From: Burhinus oedicnemus
Taxonomy: Eukaryota > Chordata > Aves > Charadriiformes > Burhinidae
Length of the DNA: 64,000 nt
Assembly: GCA_008921705.1 (NCBI GenBank)
Contig: VFFE01007084.1
Coordinates: 84,263-148,262 of the forward strand
Reading direction: 5' to 3'
Shown here: in pieces, positions 1-12,090 of the stretch
Position numbering within the stretch: the first letter of the stretch is position 1
How the letters are laid out: the number at the start of each line of letters is the position of its first letter
The notes under the pieces: model-generated
What the model was told of the DNA's origin: nothing
What the model saw: the letters and a program-made list of their open reading frames with translations, nothing else
Databases searched by the model: none
Made by a program: the position numbers and the translations under genes

Positions 1-2395
1 TGAATGGCGGTGCTACTTCATGCGTGCTGCAGAAGTTCTGTCTTCACAGGTGGAGGGTGTGCAAGAACACATACCGCTTAAGAACTGGAGAAGTAAGCAG
101 TAAGGGTAAGGTCTGTGTATAAGCTTGAAAAGCTCAACATTCACGATAGGATAATTTGGATTTTTTAGATAAATATTCATATGCATATTTATATATATAT
201 TTGAGGTCCACGATCAGTGCCAAATGAGCCAGGAATGTATGTGTAAACTCACACAAGCAACCTCACCCTCTCTAAATATATTGTACTAGAACATCCATGG
301 AGTCAAAACCCTGAGTAATGTTATATTGTTATCCAGTCTTACTGCTTTCAGTACCCAAAGGCAAGTAAACGCCTGAAGCCTAGTGCTCCCGTCCTAGTTT
401 TACTTTCCATTTTTTTCCACTCTTGCCAAGAGGATGTGATTGAAAGTCGCATTCCCATTGCGGCTCAAGCAAAGTCCTGGTTGTCTGGATAACTGTGTTA
501 TCTCAGGCAGCCTGCACAAGTTCTGCACTTGGATCCTTCCCTGTGAAAGCTGCTGAGCAGGACAGGCAGATGAGAGGGTGCTGAGGGCAAGAACTGGGTT
601 TGAGGAGGGCTGTGTATTAGGAGTGGAACTAGAGCCGGGCACCTGCAACGGCACTGGCGTGCTTTGCCTAACTCTGGGTTGCAGCTCAGAGGAGACATCT
701 TAAGGTTTTTCACCCATGGGTTTAAAAAGGCAGGGCATTTTAATGAGCTTTTCCCATCCTAATCTCCATTGGCTAGCATCAGACATATCTCAGAACTTGT
801 CAGTCTTAGTATTTCATACATACTCACTCGTTTCTGGTTTTAATTAGCAATGAAATACCAGATTAGGCTATCTGGTATGGTGCCCTGTCCCACCTCTATT
901 TCTATCATCATTCGAGAATGTCTCTTCCTCCCAGCCTATGTACAGTTCTGGCCATCTGTTTCCACCTGCAAGTCGTGTGAGAGACAGACAGACAGAGAGA
1001 CAGGCCTGCTCTCCCTCCAGCTCTCACTGCAGTGGAGCGAGAGGAGAGGTAGCAGGAGTTTGGCTGGGTGGATGCTCCTGGCAATGCCTTCACATGTGGT
1101 GGGAGGAGGGCTAATCCCTAACTCCCCCTTCTTCCCAGGAAGAAAGAAAGGACAGGTGAGAGAAAGGAAATGAGTGCTTTCTCTTCTAGCCCTTAGAACC
1201 TGTACTCTAATTAAAGGAGTATGCTTGAAGGGGATTACAGAAATCCCAACACAGGCTTTAGCTAGCAATGACCAGATGTTTGTATATGCTGCTGCAGGGC
1301 ATGGTCAGCGGTCTTCATCTGCTGCCTTTGCTGAGGCTCAGGGAGCATTCACACTTCCATAGCGCTAACAAACCAGCTGTCATGACACTACTGGGAGTGT
1401 GATCGCTTCTTTTCAACTGACTGTGGAGAGCAGGTATGTGAGCCACAAGCAAAGCATGCAGTTTCTTGTCTAATCTGACTGCTCAGGCAGTGATTGCTGT
1501 GTGAATTGCATGACTAATAGCACAAAGATATTCTGAATCCAGCCTTATTCAAGTATGAACTGGGCCCCTGAAGAAGTAGCCATTTGCTTGGATGTTTTTG
1601 ATGTCTTAGTCACCACTAAATTGATAATGACTTCACGTGCTGCCCTGCCCCTCCAAATTATTTTGGTGCATGGATACTCATGTCTTTTTTTCAGAGCAGA
1701 TCTTTGTGGCGTAGCCTGCACCTGAGTGTTGAGGCAATGAGAAAGTGGAAGTCATATGCTTCAGCAATCATCATTAAAATATCACCATTGGCAACAATAA
1801 CTAGTAAAGTCAAAACCATCTCTCTAATACAGTGCTTTATTAAAAATTAGTAATTAGACATGGAAATCACTGAGTAAAATTAAGGTTATTTTATTTTTCC
1901 TCTGAAGATGGAGAACCATGGTATTTCAATACTCTGTGACCAATAGAAAATACTGAATTCCTAAGTAGTGACCCTTGTTCTTTCAATTTCAACAACCAGC
2001 TTTTGTGAAAAGATCACAAATTTCCACGTCACCCATAAAAAATATTTTAAGACGTCAGATTTTTAATATATTTTTTTGGGGAAAAAGCCAATGCCCAGGC
2101 TTGAGCCTGAAGTATGTATTTTAGTGTTTTCCACGATGTAATACTTCTGTTTTACATTTTATTTACATAACATATTACACATTATCTTCTTTAATGCAAG
2201 AGCATCGTTATTTTCTGGTTTTATATGAGCACTAGTATCATAGGCATCTGAACTGCTTTTACGTTTCAGATAAAGCCTATAAAGCATTATATCTGGCCAA
2301 GGATCTTTGCATATTGTATGCTTGTACGCTGAATTTGTGAGAAGATGTCTTAATAAAAATATTAAGTGGTGATAATGACATAAGAATGTATCACA
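1..2395. other. Unique AT-rich sequence, no gene recognised
   Basis: No convincing coding exon or RNA gene is seen. Short frames at 498-713, 850-1173 and 936-1268 overlap on both strands, have no family motif, and the last two lie in a purine/pyrimidine-skewed stretch with a small GACA run near 984-1002. A short TA run sits near 187-202. One sequence at about 1430-1440 resembles a splice donor (CAG|gtatgt), but no open frame or acceptor supports an exon. Confidence 0.6.
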
Positions 2396-2800
2396 TCACT
2401 AGCCATAGACATCAGACCAAAGTTCCCTCTAGCCTAACAGCTTGCCTTTGAGAGTGGCCAAGAGCACTTGCTTAATGTAACAAGCAAGTTCAGAAAGGAA
2501 CTCCCAGAAGAGGGTCATTGGTGGTTAGGAACTTCATGAGCTGGAAATTGCATCTATACAGCTATGCCTAATAGTATTTGATGCACCTTTCTTCCATTAA
2601 TTTCTTTTAACACTTTTATACCACAAAAACATCCTCTGGCAACGAGTTCCTCAGATTTAGTTATGTGCAATGTGAAAAAGCTCTTCCTTCTGTTGTTTTA
2701 AACATGAGGACTGGTTATTTCACTGAATGCCCTCTGTTATGAGAAGCAGCAAGTAGTCGTTCATTAGTCACCTTCTCTAGGTCATTCACTGGCATCCTAC
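2396..2800 (-). mobile_element. Ancient CR1 LINE fragment, antisense
   Basis: Read on the plus strand, the segment follows in order the reverse complement of old amniote CR1 3' sequence. It has the 'cagaccaaag' block near 2413, the 'gagagtggccaagagca' block near 2453, the 'acatcctctggcaacgagtt' block near 2629, the 'tgtgaaaaagctcttccttc' block near 2671 and the 'gttttaaacatgaggact' block near 2694. The match is recalled from knowledge of turtle and crocodile-type CR1 copies and was not computed. Many mismatches and small indels suggest insertion before the bird radiation. No reverse-transcriptase frame survives. It ends about 170 bases before the exon candidate at 2974. Confidence 0.75.
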
Positions 2801-2973
2801 TGAACAATGAGGACTTACACAACAAAATAAAGTGCATACCTTCTAAGAATGACTACTAAACTTCTCTTTTAATCAAGAGTCAGCCTTCCCTGTAAATAAC
2901 AGTCATTATGCACCATTAAGGATGAACATGGTGCGTTGCTGGAAATAAAGATCAGCTTGTTTTATCTCTCCAG

Positions 2974-3102
2974 TCGTTCTGGATTCTGTCTTTCATCTCT
3001 GGGAACTGACTGACCCAGAGACAATTGAGTTCATGGAGAAGGATATCTTTGAGTTCACTGAACACTGGAACAGGTCCCATGAGGGGAAATCTGCTTCTGC
3101 AG
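2974..3102 (+). CDS. Candidate coding exon, unknown gene (exon A)
   Basis: A pyrimidine-rich acceptor (ttttatctctccag, ending at 2973) precedes a 129-nt segment with an open frame. It closes at a good donor (GCAG|gtgaaa, donor G at 3103). The frame is phase 1 at both ends: two bases, 42 codons, then one base. The peptide is acidic and includes VLDSVFHLWELTDPE near its start and KDIFEFTEHWNRSHE later. No family is recognised. The downstream candidate at 3235 begins in the matching phase, so the two would splice in frame. Against it: the same frame runs unspliced from about 2952 to a stop near 3194, a frame of some 80 codons that could arise by chance, and no initiating exon was found. It could also be a noncoding RNA exon or a gene relic. 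Confidence 0.25.
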
Positions 3103-3234
3103 GTGAAATGGGTTTCCCCAATTTATGTAACCAAGGAGAGCAAGAAATGCCTCCACAGGAGGCTTGCACACAGATCCATGAAACAGAGTCCTAAATGATG
3201 TGAATCATGCTTTTAATTTATTCTCCTGACACAG

Positions 3235-3397
3235 GTACATTTGAACACTGTACCAGAAGACCTGAAACAGCTGCCCTTGCTAGGCTTTGCAAATGGTCTG
3301 CTGAAGAACAGATGATGGAGATTTTGCATGTCCCTAAATCCAAGAAAGAAGTCCCCACAGGGCCTAAAGTGGTTCACCAGAGGCTGAGCAGCATTTT
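3235..3397 (+). CDS. Candidate coding exon, unknown gene (exon B)
   Basis: An acceptor (ttctcctgacacag, ending at 3234) opens a 163-nt frame that ends at a strong donor (TTT|gtaagt, donor G at 3398). Reading from exon A, one leftover G plus GT makes Gly, then 53 codons remain open and two bases are left (phase 2). The peptide is Lys/Glu-rich and includes ALARLCKWSAEEQMMEIL and KSKKEVPTGPKVVHQRLS, which could be helical. No family is recognised. The intron between A and B would be 132 bases, short but acceptable in birds. If unspliced, the frame stops just past 3397. The complementary strand is also open across this interval (3213-3491), which lowers the coding signal's weight. Confidence 0.25.
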
Positions 3398-5538
3398 GTA
3401 AGTTGTGTGTCTGCCATTGGTACGATACAGGCTGTTTCCCATAGCTTATCACGCCTGCTCTGTGGACCAGCTTTCCTTCATATCCCTCCAAAGCCTAGAT
3501 TCATATCACCTGCCTAATGTAAGCATCACAATAACATGTATAGTCAATAGGATGTCACCGGCTCAGGACAACTCAAAGATGAGCCTGCGGAGATGGCTCT
3601 TTCTGACTATTTAGAAAGTCAAAGTGATGGTGCTTTTAACATTATGGCATTGATGGGTGGGTGCTTAGTCAGGCAGGTGGGATTTATCTGTGCCTGAGTT
3701 CCAAATTGTGTGTGAACTGAAGATGTGGCCGACCCTTGCACTGGTCACTTAATGATGGACGGGCTCACTGTGCATTGCCCCATCATTCCTATGTCAGTTT
3801 CTGTTGCAATCTGGCCCACAGACATCTCAGACAAGTTGCTGAAGAACATCTAGACTGGGTTGGGTACCTCTTACAAGTCTAATTAGAAGGAAGCAATTAC
3901 TGGGATTACATATACAATTGAGATTCTGTGCAAGCAAATATCCACTTTGGCATTTATTGAAGCTTCTCTTTTAAATTACTTCATCCAAAAAAATTTGTCT
4001 TAATTTCCATTAATTGTGTATACAATGCAGAGATCTAGGTGTGTTATAAAGTTCTGCATTTTATCCAGGTCTTTCTCACAAAATCAACCTGGTTTTGTTT
4101 CTTCTGGAATCTCAAGAGAGTAATTTTCTAGTTTGGTCACCATGACATGGAGGAAAGGCATTGCCCCTCTACAAAGTTTCTGTTCTTATTGGCCTCCAAT
4201 TTATTTAACACATCTTTTACTACACCTCTTAAAACTCCTTGCTCTCTGTTGTCTCTTCTCAGTCTTCCGAGATATAGCCCTCCACAGCAGCCACAGCTCC
4301 CAAGGTGCACAGTGATGACAGGGCTGCCTCTGTGCATGGGGGGAGCCAGCGGGATCGCAAAAACTGGTGCCAGCTGCTCACTCGCCCTCTGTATGTTATC
4401 TAAAGGACACATTGCATTTTTAAAGTCATTCTTACTTTAAATCACTTGAACAATCATTCTGGGTATACTAGAAAATCTGGATAAATATGTGTTCTCCATG
4501 TTGACTATTTTCTTTTTTTATTTTCCCCCCTCTGGTGGTTTATGTGGGGAAATTGCCTCTAGAAAACCCTTTTAAACCAGCAGATATATATTTTTATGAT
4601 TTTGTTTGCATGACATTTTGGCTAAAATGGTTAAGACCTGAGCCATACGTATCTAAAAGTGACCATTTTTCATTTGTGGCTGCTACACACCCCCAGTGTC
4701 AGTACGTACATGCAGGGACTGGTGCTGAGCCCCATGGTATCTCAGGGGATGTCTCTGGGGTCTCCCTCAGGAGGACAGACCTTGTCACCATGGTAGGTCC
4801 TTCCCTGGCACACGCAGTGGGGGAACTTCGTCCTCCAGATCTTTAGAGCCTCCACCTTCTGGTGGAGAGCTTCCTCTTCTGGTGTTCTCTCTGAGGGGAG
4901 CACCCTCACCGCTATGGAAGATACAGAAGTTATTCCAGGGGGTATTTCTGATCATTTGGTGTATCCAATGCATACATGAAATATGACAGCGTACTTGAAC
5001 ACACATTCACAAATCAATGAATATAATGGGAATGTATAAACACCTTGCACCTGTCAAAAGATGGTGAGATACCTGTGTAACTTCAGACAATATTAAATTA
5101 TCTGCCATTTGGCTGAACTCACAGTCATCTCCACCTCACCTCCCCCCTGCATACCTTCCTTAGCTAGGGACGTACCAAACTTTGACCTTGAGAGAAAGCT
5201 GCCTCTTGTAGCAAATTTAAAAAACCTCACATGCCACTGACCCACCGATTACCATCTTTGAGCTTCTAAGATACTTTTAAACCATTTGGGTTTCTTCATA
5301 CACAAAGACAAAGGGTGAGAAATTGAAGCCAACGAGAAAAGCAGATATTAAGAACAAGGATAAGTCTTCAAATACTGTATTTCACACTGGTGTTTTGATC
5401 TGAAAAAAGTAAATCATTACCAGCAGTTTATGCCTTTATGGCTGTGATGGATAAAGGATGTTGGCAGAAGAAGCAAAGATTAAACACTAAAAATGTCTTA
5501 GTCATTGTTAGATATAAAATGAATGCCTTAACAACAAC
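3398..5538. other. Unique sequence, no gene recognised
   Basis: Only short frames without family motifs are present. The longest, about 100 codons at 4535-4846 on the plus strand, lacks a usable start context, splice sites or recognisable residues and is treated as chance. Confidence 0.55.
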
Positions 5539-5563
5539 AAAAAAAAAAAAAAAAAAAAAAAAA
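5539..5563. repeat. Poly(A) run of 25 with AAC lead-in
   Basis: An uninterrupted run of A follows a short (AAC)n stretch beginning at about 5530. It could be the tail of a retroposed sequence, but nothing upstream is recognisable as an element and no target-site duplication was found. It is therefore listed only as a simple repeat. Confidence 0.9.
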
Positions 5564-5973
5564 GAGTTGTCATGACATTAGCAGGTTATCCACTTGGTTT
5601 CTCAAGAGTATGACAATGCACATGTAATTAGACAGGGAATGAGAGTGGCGAAAATGGAGAGGTGTGGCTTTATAGCGCAATGAGTACAGGCACACACCTA
5701 AGAAAACAGCCAGTCACTCAGGAAACTGATAAACAGTTTCTGTACCCCACATCCAAGGTGATAAGCCAAACTCCAGCAAGGCAGAATGCTTCCGTCCACT
5801 GTTTCAGCTGTGTACCTGAGAAGTGCAGGTCTGCCAAACTAGCTTTAGAAAGGTGCGTGAACCCTAGGTGTACTTCAGCAAAGCACTGACTTCGGGTCGA
5901 CTGGGAGAGCACAGTTCTAGGAAGCAATGCACAGGATGCTGCATGTTGTGCAAGGATATGCCACTCTGCTAAC

Positions 5974-5994
5974 TATATATATATATATATATAT
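5974..5994. repeat. (TA)n microsatellite
   Basis: A perfect TA dinucleotide run of about ten units in otherwise AT-rich unique sequence. Confidence 0.95.
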
Positions 5995-8900
5995 TCTTTT
6001 TGCCCTCCCATCTTTGGACTATGGTCTAAGTGTACCTGCGTCTATCTTTTTTGTTAATTAATGGCAAGCCTCTTTGGGAAAGAGAATTTGGTTTTAGTCA
6101 TGTTTATAAAAATTACAGCATAGTATAAATGTTTTATATTAGTAGTGATGGTACTAATAATGGTAGTAACAATGGGGAAACAAGAAAACTGTTGTGTGGT
6201 GCACAACAGAATCTTTCTTAAAAAGAAATACTTGGTTTTTTCCCCCTCTAAGCGATTGCTCAGACATTTCAGACTTTAAAGGAACAGCAGACAAAACCAG
6301 AAATGTAAAGAATCTATAAGAAAAAAAAAAGAAAAAAACAGTTAAAATAAAGGAATGCTGAATACTTTGGATAAGGGGACTAGGTGCCTATAATAAGCTT
6401 ATAGGAGAACTTTGCATATTAGGAATGCTATTGGTTCTTTCCATGTAAAACACATGATCCTCTAAAATAACCTAATAGTCTTTTACTTAACAGTTGTCAA
6501 AAAAGCTAAATGAAGGGTAATAAATCAACCTCACTCTACTGGTACAACTGGATTTAGGAAACTGCTGAGAAAGACAGTGACACAGCAGGTAGTTTGCTAA
6601 GAAAGCAAAAAGCAGGCTGTTGTTCTCTTCAGTGAATGTAGCTCCTTCAGCTTACATCAAATCCATAGATTAGGGGTGGAAACAGTTTTCCCAAGAATCC
6701 TGTCAAAATTCAATCCTGATTTACCATGAATAAGCAGACAATCCTTCAAAAAAAGCCCCTACGAAACCCAGTTCCCCCTATGGACATTATTTCTGCTTTT
6801 CTTTGCTGTTGATCACTAGAAATGGCTGAAAAATATTATCTATTGTATTTATACCTGTTGGCACAATCTTGGAGTTTCTCATTTTCTGGTAAAAAAATTA
6901 ACGTTTTGAAGTCTGATTTTACCATAAAGTTGAAATGATTTGAGGAAAGGTCATCAAAACCTTCATATTTTTCTAAATCACTTCAGATTTGATTCTTTAC
7001 CTTAGAAAGGTATAGAGTGCAGGTTCAACCAGTTTTTGAATATGTGGAGGCCATCTGGAAAAGTTTGAGGAATGTGCAAATAAGTAACTTGTGGTGGCTG
7101 CAGTGATCTGAGTTTGCACTTGATATTCTTTCCTGGAAAAGAAAGGTCCCACCTTCAAGAAAGGTGGTACTTGGCTAGTGCCGCTGCGCAGACATAGCAA
7201 GCAAAAGGGTTGGGCTACCAGCACCAATGGAAGAACATTCCTAAATCCTAGTTTTCATCCTCAGTTGTGATTTCCCAGATGGTTCTCCTGGTCCTCCTGC
7301 CCCTGCAAATGGTACCCATACAGAGAGCAGTATAGATGAATCCTCTTGGTGTTGCCTCACTGTTGCCTTTCATTAACCTACTGCACCAATTTCCTCTCAA
7401 GCACCTTTCCTTTGAGGTGTGGTTTGAAGTACAGCAGCAGCGGCTGGTGTAATAAACTCCTTCTCCCCTCGGCCCGCTGCATTAGGTTGCTACACCAGAG
7501 GAAGCAGTTCATATGTTTTAAGGCTAGAGGGGACCATTAGAATAATTTTACTTGCCATGCATTAGAAACAGAGTACATAATTCAGAAATATACCTGGTCT
7601 TGACTTAAAGCCCTTGCGTGCTGAAGATTCCATCGCTTCCCCTGGTTATTTGTTTAATATTTTTTATACTTCCACCTGAAAAATTGGCACTACATTTACA
7701 GCTTGTGTTTCTCTAACATACAGATTCCAGATTCTGAGTCTTGCTATGGCTTAGTTTTGTGAAGTCAAAGAGCCCTCTAATGTCAAAATCTTCCACTCAT
7801 GTACATAATTATGGCACATGAAAATACCTATGGACCTCTGCTCCCAGTCATAAGTGGTAACACCAGCAACAATCACAACTCCCTTTTCCTCCTAGAAAAA
7901 GACATCGTGAGCTGCAAGACCTTTTCCTCAGTCTCTGTTTACAAAAGCAGTTTCCATCTTTTAATCAAGAGCTCCTTGTTTTCCTTCTCTTTGCATCTGA
8001 ACTGTGCAATTAGATTTAAATACGTAGATGGCCGATTACACACTACCAATAGCAGACTTTGAGAGAAGCAAGAGAGGTGAGTAACAGCCATTTAAAAACT
8101 CCTAGTAACTGGTTGTCATTGTAAGAGTGATTGACGAGGGGATGTTAGACTCTGTATCCAAATGCTCCTGTGCCATTTCCTTTCTACACCTAACTTGAGG
8201 AAATCAAATAGGACCACGGTCTCCCTGTGCAGTCAGTGGAGAGGGAAGACACCCGTAGAAGATGAGTCAGAGCGTCCAAGATCTCAATTACCCGCTGGAG
8301 ACGCTTATCTCCTCCCAGTGACTACAGAGGGAGCACAGTATGATGACATTTAGCAAGTCGGAATGTCAGCTAGAGGCCTACAGTGACTTGGCTTTCCATC
8401 CCTGAAGAAATCCCTCTACAGATATTTCTCCACTTATAGAAGTTATTCTCCATGGTGTGACTATAGAAACAATGTTGTATGACTTAAGTGAGCTGCATGG
8501 CAGGTCCAACTCTAAACTTTGTCTTTTGGATGTTTAAATGAATTCTTCAGCAGCTTTTGCACTGGCCTTGCAGCATCACATTGCCATTTCGGCTAAATTC
8601 AAAGCAAATATATAAATGAATAAACTGCTCTTAACTCCTAAGTAGTTTGCAATACAGGCTGTTTAAATACAGTATTAGCTGCAAATTTGTCACACAGTCA
8701 TCTGCAGATCTTTGTGGACACTTAGCACAAAGCTAAAGCCAACTCCTGAAACAAGAGAAGGATGATTTTGTGGTTAGGGTGTACATGTGGGTCGTTCCCT
8801 CTCCTGTCGCCCTTCCTCTGTGACACAGGGTCAGGCATCTCTTCATGTTTTGGCTTCAGTGCTCAAACTATCCATTAAAAGGAAAATACTGTCCTTTTCT

Positions 8901-11900
8901 AGAGTGATTGTTATAAGTCATACAGGAGTCAAGCACCATCAGGGTGCAATCCGTCCAGGTACAAGTTCAACTGTTCATTCCTGAAAGTATTGTCAATGAA
9001 GGACCAAAGTTTTTCTTGGTGAACTCAAGCTTTCAAGCAGCTTGTATAACTGCAGAGTCTCTTACTCCTTTGCAGCTTCTTTAATCTTTTACTTCATCAC
9101 TTTGTAGCTCTAATTTCATCAAGCAGGACATGTAAACTTCCAGAGATAAATGAATACGCACATTCCGTCAGGCTCGTGTTCCACAGTCCTTTCAGTGCCT
9201 TAAACATATGATAGTTTCAAAGCTTTGACAGCTGGCTGGAAAAGAAGCCTCAAGGCTTACGCTCTGTTTAGATATGTTACCAGCCCACTTCTGCATAGCT
9301 TGCAAAACAAGCTCCAGTGTCTATGCTGCAGCTGAATTTACGAGAAATTCCACAGAGGTATGAGAAGGCAAAAGAAAATCTATCCTATCATTTGCAGATT
9401 ACAAATTCAGCCAACAAGGAGGCATTCATGCCTCTTAAACTTGGAAATTAACCACGGCAATGGCAGCTGAACCTTTCTTGGCCTACAAACCGTATGTAAG
9501 TTGAAATATGCTGATTTTGAGCATGCTTGGGGACATGGGCACAAGGATGAATCACCTCTGAGAGCTGGCATAATTCAAACCACCCTAGCCAGTGTCAGCT
9601 GTAGTCACGGAGCCCGAGGGACAACTGAGCTCCTTGGTGAGGGGATGGGAGTCTGCACAGCAATTTCGCAGCGGTATGCAAGGCAAAGGAAGTTTGAGAG
9701 AGTTGTGCCTGCAATTCCTGCATGTCCAGTTGCCACAGCTACCTCTCCCATAAGGTTAAGCCAGTAGTCTACAGACACCCTAAAGATATGCGGGTGATTG
9801 AGGACACTGCGTTGCACTCGAGTCCTCTGCTTGGAAGGTTATCTTCGCTAGGGACTGTAGACACCTGCATAACAGACTTCCTCTGGGTTGTGTTGTGGTT
9901 TAATACGGTAAGAGTTAAAGCAATTTTTCCCTCTGCAAAACACAATCCTGCTTTTCCTCCTCCTATGCGTAGTCCCACTGAGCCAGAGGAACTAGCTGGG
10001 CTTGTAGGTTACATGTATATCAGCCTTTGAACTAAACTCTACCTTCAGTTACACCTCTGTGAATTGGAGTCAGTCTTGTACTTCACTGAAACTAGCTGGG
10101 ATGTTTCATTGCTGTTACGGAGGAAAGACGACAGCTTTAGACCTTTTCATTCATTTCGAAGTTCCAAGAGCAATTTCCAAGTACAACAGCGAAGGGCCAA
10201 GTGAAACACATGATTATTACTGTAATCATTTGGTCATCCTTGCTTTCTGAAGCCAAATCTGTTCAGAAAAATAAATAATTCTGACGAGGCTTCTATAATA
10301 AGGCATTCATTGATCAGAATTGAGCTACAGCTTTAAGTAATCCAGAGATTCAGAAGTCCAAGGAAGCTTACAAAGCATTTGTCTGATTTACTGACCTTGT
10401 GCAAGCATGTTTTGTTTTAAATTAAAAAAAAAAGGTAGCAGAACTTTTCTGCAAGAGAGAGGTACAATTTTTCTTCCAGTTAGGAGAAATAGAAAATAAC
10501 AAGGATAAGAAGACAGGCCCACGAGGCAAAGGAGTCTGCTGTGAACATTGTGATTTTGCTTGTTTTCCCTAAAGCAAAGGATTGTAGTGTTATTTATTTC
10601 TAAAATAAATATTTGTAAAAAAAATATTTCACAGAGAAAGATACATTAGCAATAATTTTGGCTGAGATGAGCAGAAGAAACCTGTGAAGCGAGAAACAAC
10701 AGTTCGTATAGAAACTTAGTTTTAGTGAGATCAAGTTTTACCTTGCCATGTTTTGAAACTATCTGGAAGAGCCTGTTGCCTTCCACAAAGAACAAACACA
10801 GCTAAAATTACTAACGCAATGACTCTACTTAACAAACAACTTAATACCTGCAGACTTTCTAACTGGGTGTGGAGGTGTAATTTGCTCTTTTGGATCTTTC
10901 TGCTTGGACAGAGGCCAATGTAAACTCCCAAGCCAAGTCACCCTGATTTAAAAACCATTTTCTGAAGCTCTCAGTTCCCATGGAAGCCTGATAACTAATT
11001 AATATCTGGAGATTCAGATACAATTGAAACACTTCATTTGGAGGCTTTCTCTGAGTAAAGTCTGTAAAAGCAGAAGCACAAATGTGCCTTAGAACACACA
11101 AATCCCTATGCAGTGCACGTTGGTCCTTCTAGGTTAATAAAAGGAAATATTTACAAATTTAAAGTATCTGTTTATATGTATTAGATGATCAAGCACAGGC
11201 ATGTGCATTAAGAATATTTTTTTATATGGCTTCATTATACTTCTAATATCTTTGAACATCAGGCGTTGTTGTTTATAATTGTAACTGGAGAAGATCTCTG
11301 CGATGAATTCCAGACACTTTCACATTGTCACAAAAATAAAGTGAGTATTTTTTTGGAGGTGCAGCAACCAGATGTAGTGGTAAAACTATTTACTTATGAC
11401 TAATAGATCATGTACCTTTCTGTTTACCTTTTTATAAAACACTCTTGGACGTCTTTAACCTGTGAATGCTGGAAAGGATCCAAGGCTCTTATTGTGCAAT
11501 TGCATTGATTTTTTTTCCCCAAATGCACATTAATTTCCATGCATCAAAATATGTGATAATACTTTCATCAGGCATGTAAAACAGGCAAAACTTTAAATTC
11601 ATTTAAAAATACAAGGATTTAAATCAATCATTGGAAAAGCTTTTAAGCAGCAGCTAATTAGATGACCTTTCTTATCATTCAGCCAGATCTGAATGGTCTG
11701 TAAAGTGTTTATGCCTTATCTAGTCATAGCCTGGGTGAAAGCTCAGGGTAGAAGTTGGGAAAATAGATTTCTGGAAGTATTGCTCTATAGAGAAAAAGGA
11801 GTGGAAGGAGGAATAGAGATCTGGGATTCTTGCCTTCTTTGTGTGACAGTCACCAGAGATGAGTGGATACAGAGGTAGGAGACAGACAAACTGCCATTGT

Positions 11901-12073
11901 AAGCAGGGTGCGCAGGAAGGACTGCGTTCTAGAGGTGGACCCTGCTGTGTCTGGGCACAGACCAGTTTACACACCCTGTTACACTCAGGGCTCTTCTAAA
12001 AGTCTATGTTTATTTCAGAAACAGAAGGAAGTCACAGGCATCATTTCCACTCAGATTAACTTTTGCCCTTTGT

Positions 12074-12090
12074 TGTATATATATATATTT
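12074..12090. repeat. Short (TA)n run
   Basis: A short run of TA dinucleotides next to an AT-rich stretch. It has no other visible meaning. Confidence 0.8.

Noticed and set aside
4535..4846. 103-codon plus-strand frame, starting MVYVGKLPLENPF
   Set aside because: No known motif, no splice sites in phase, and composition changes half-way. Treated as chance.
5270..5563. Possible processed pseudogene or SINE ending in the A25 run
   Set aside because: No recognisable upstream sequence, no frame and no target-site duplication.
9501..10030. Overlapping frames of 88 and 102 codons plus a 'tgttgtggtttaa' motif near 9891
   Set aside because: The motif resembles some avian LTR starts, but the following bases do not look like an LTR and no TATA box or end was found.
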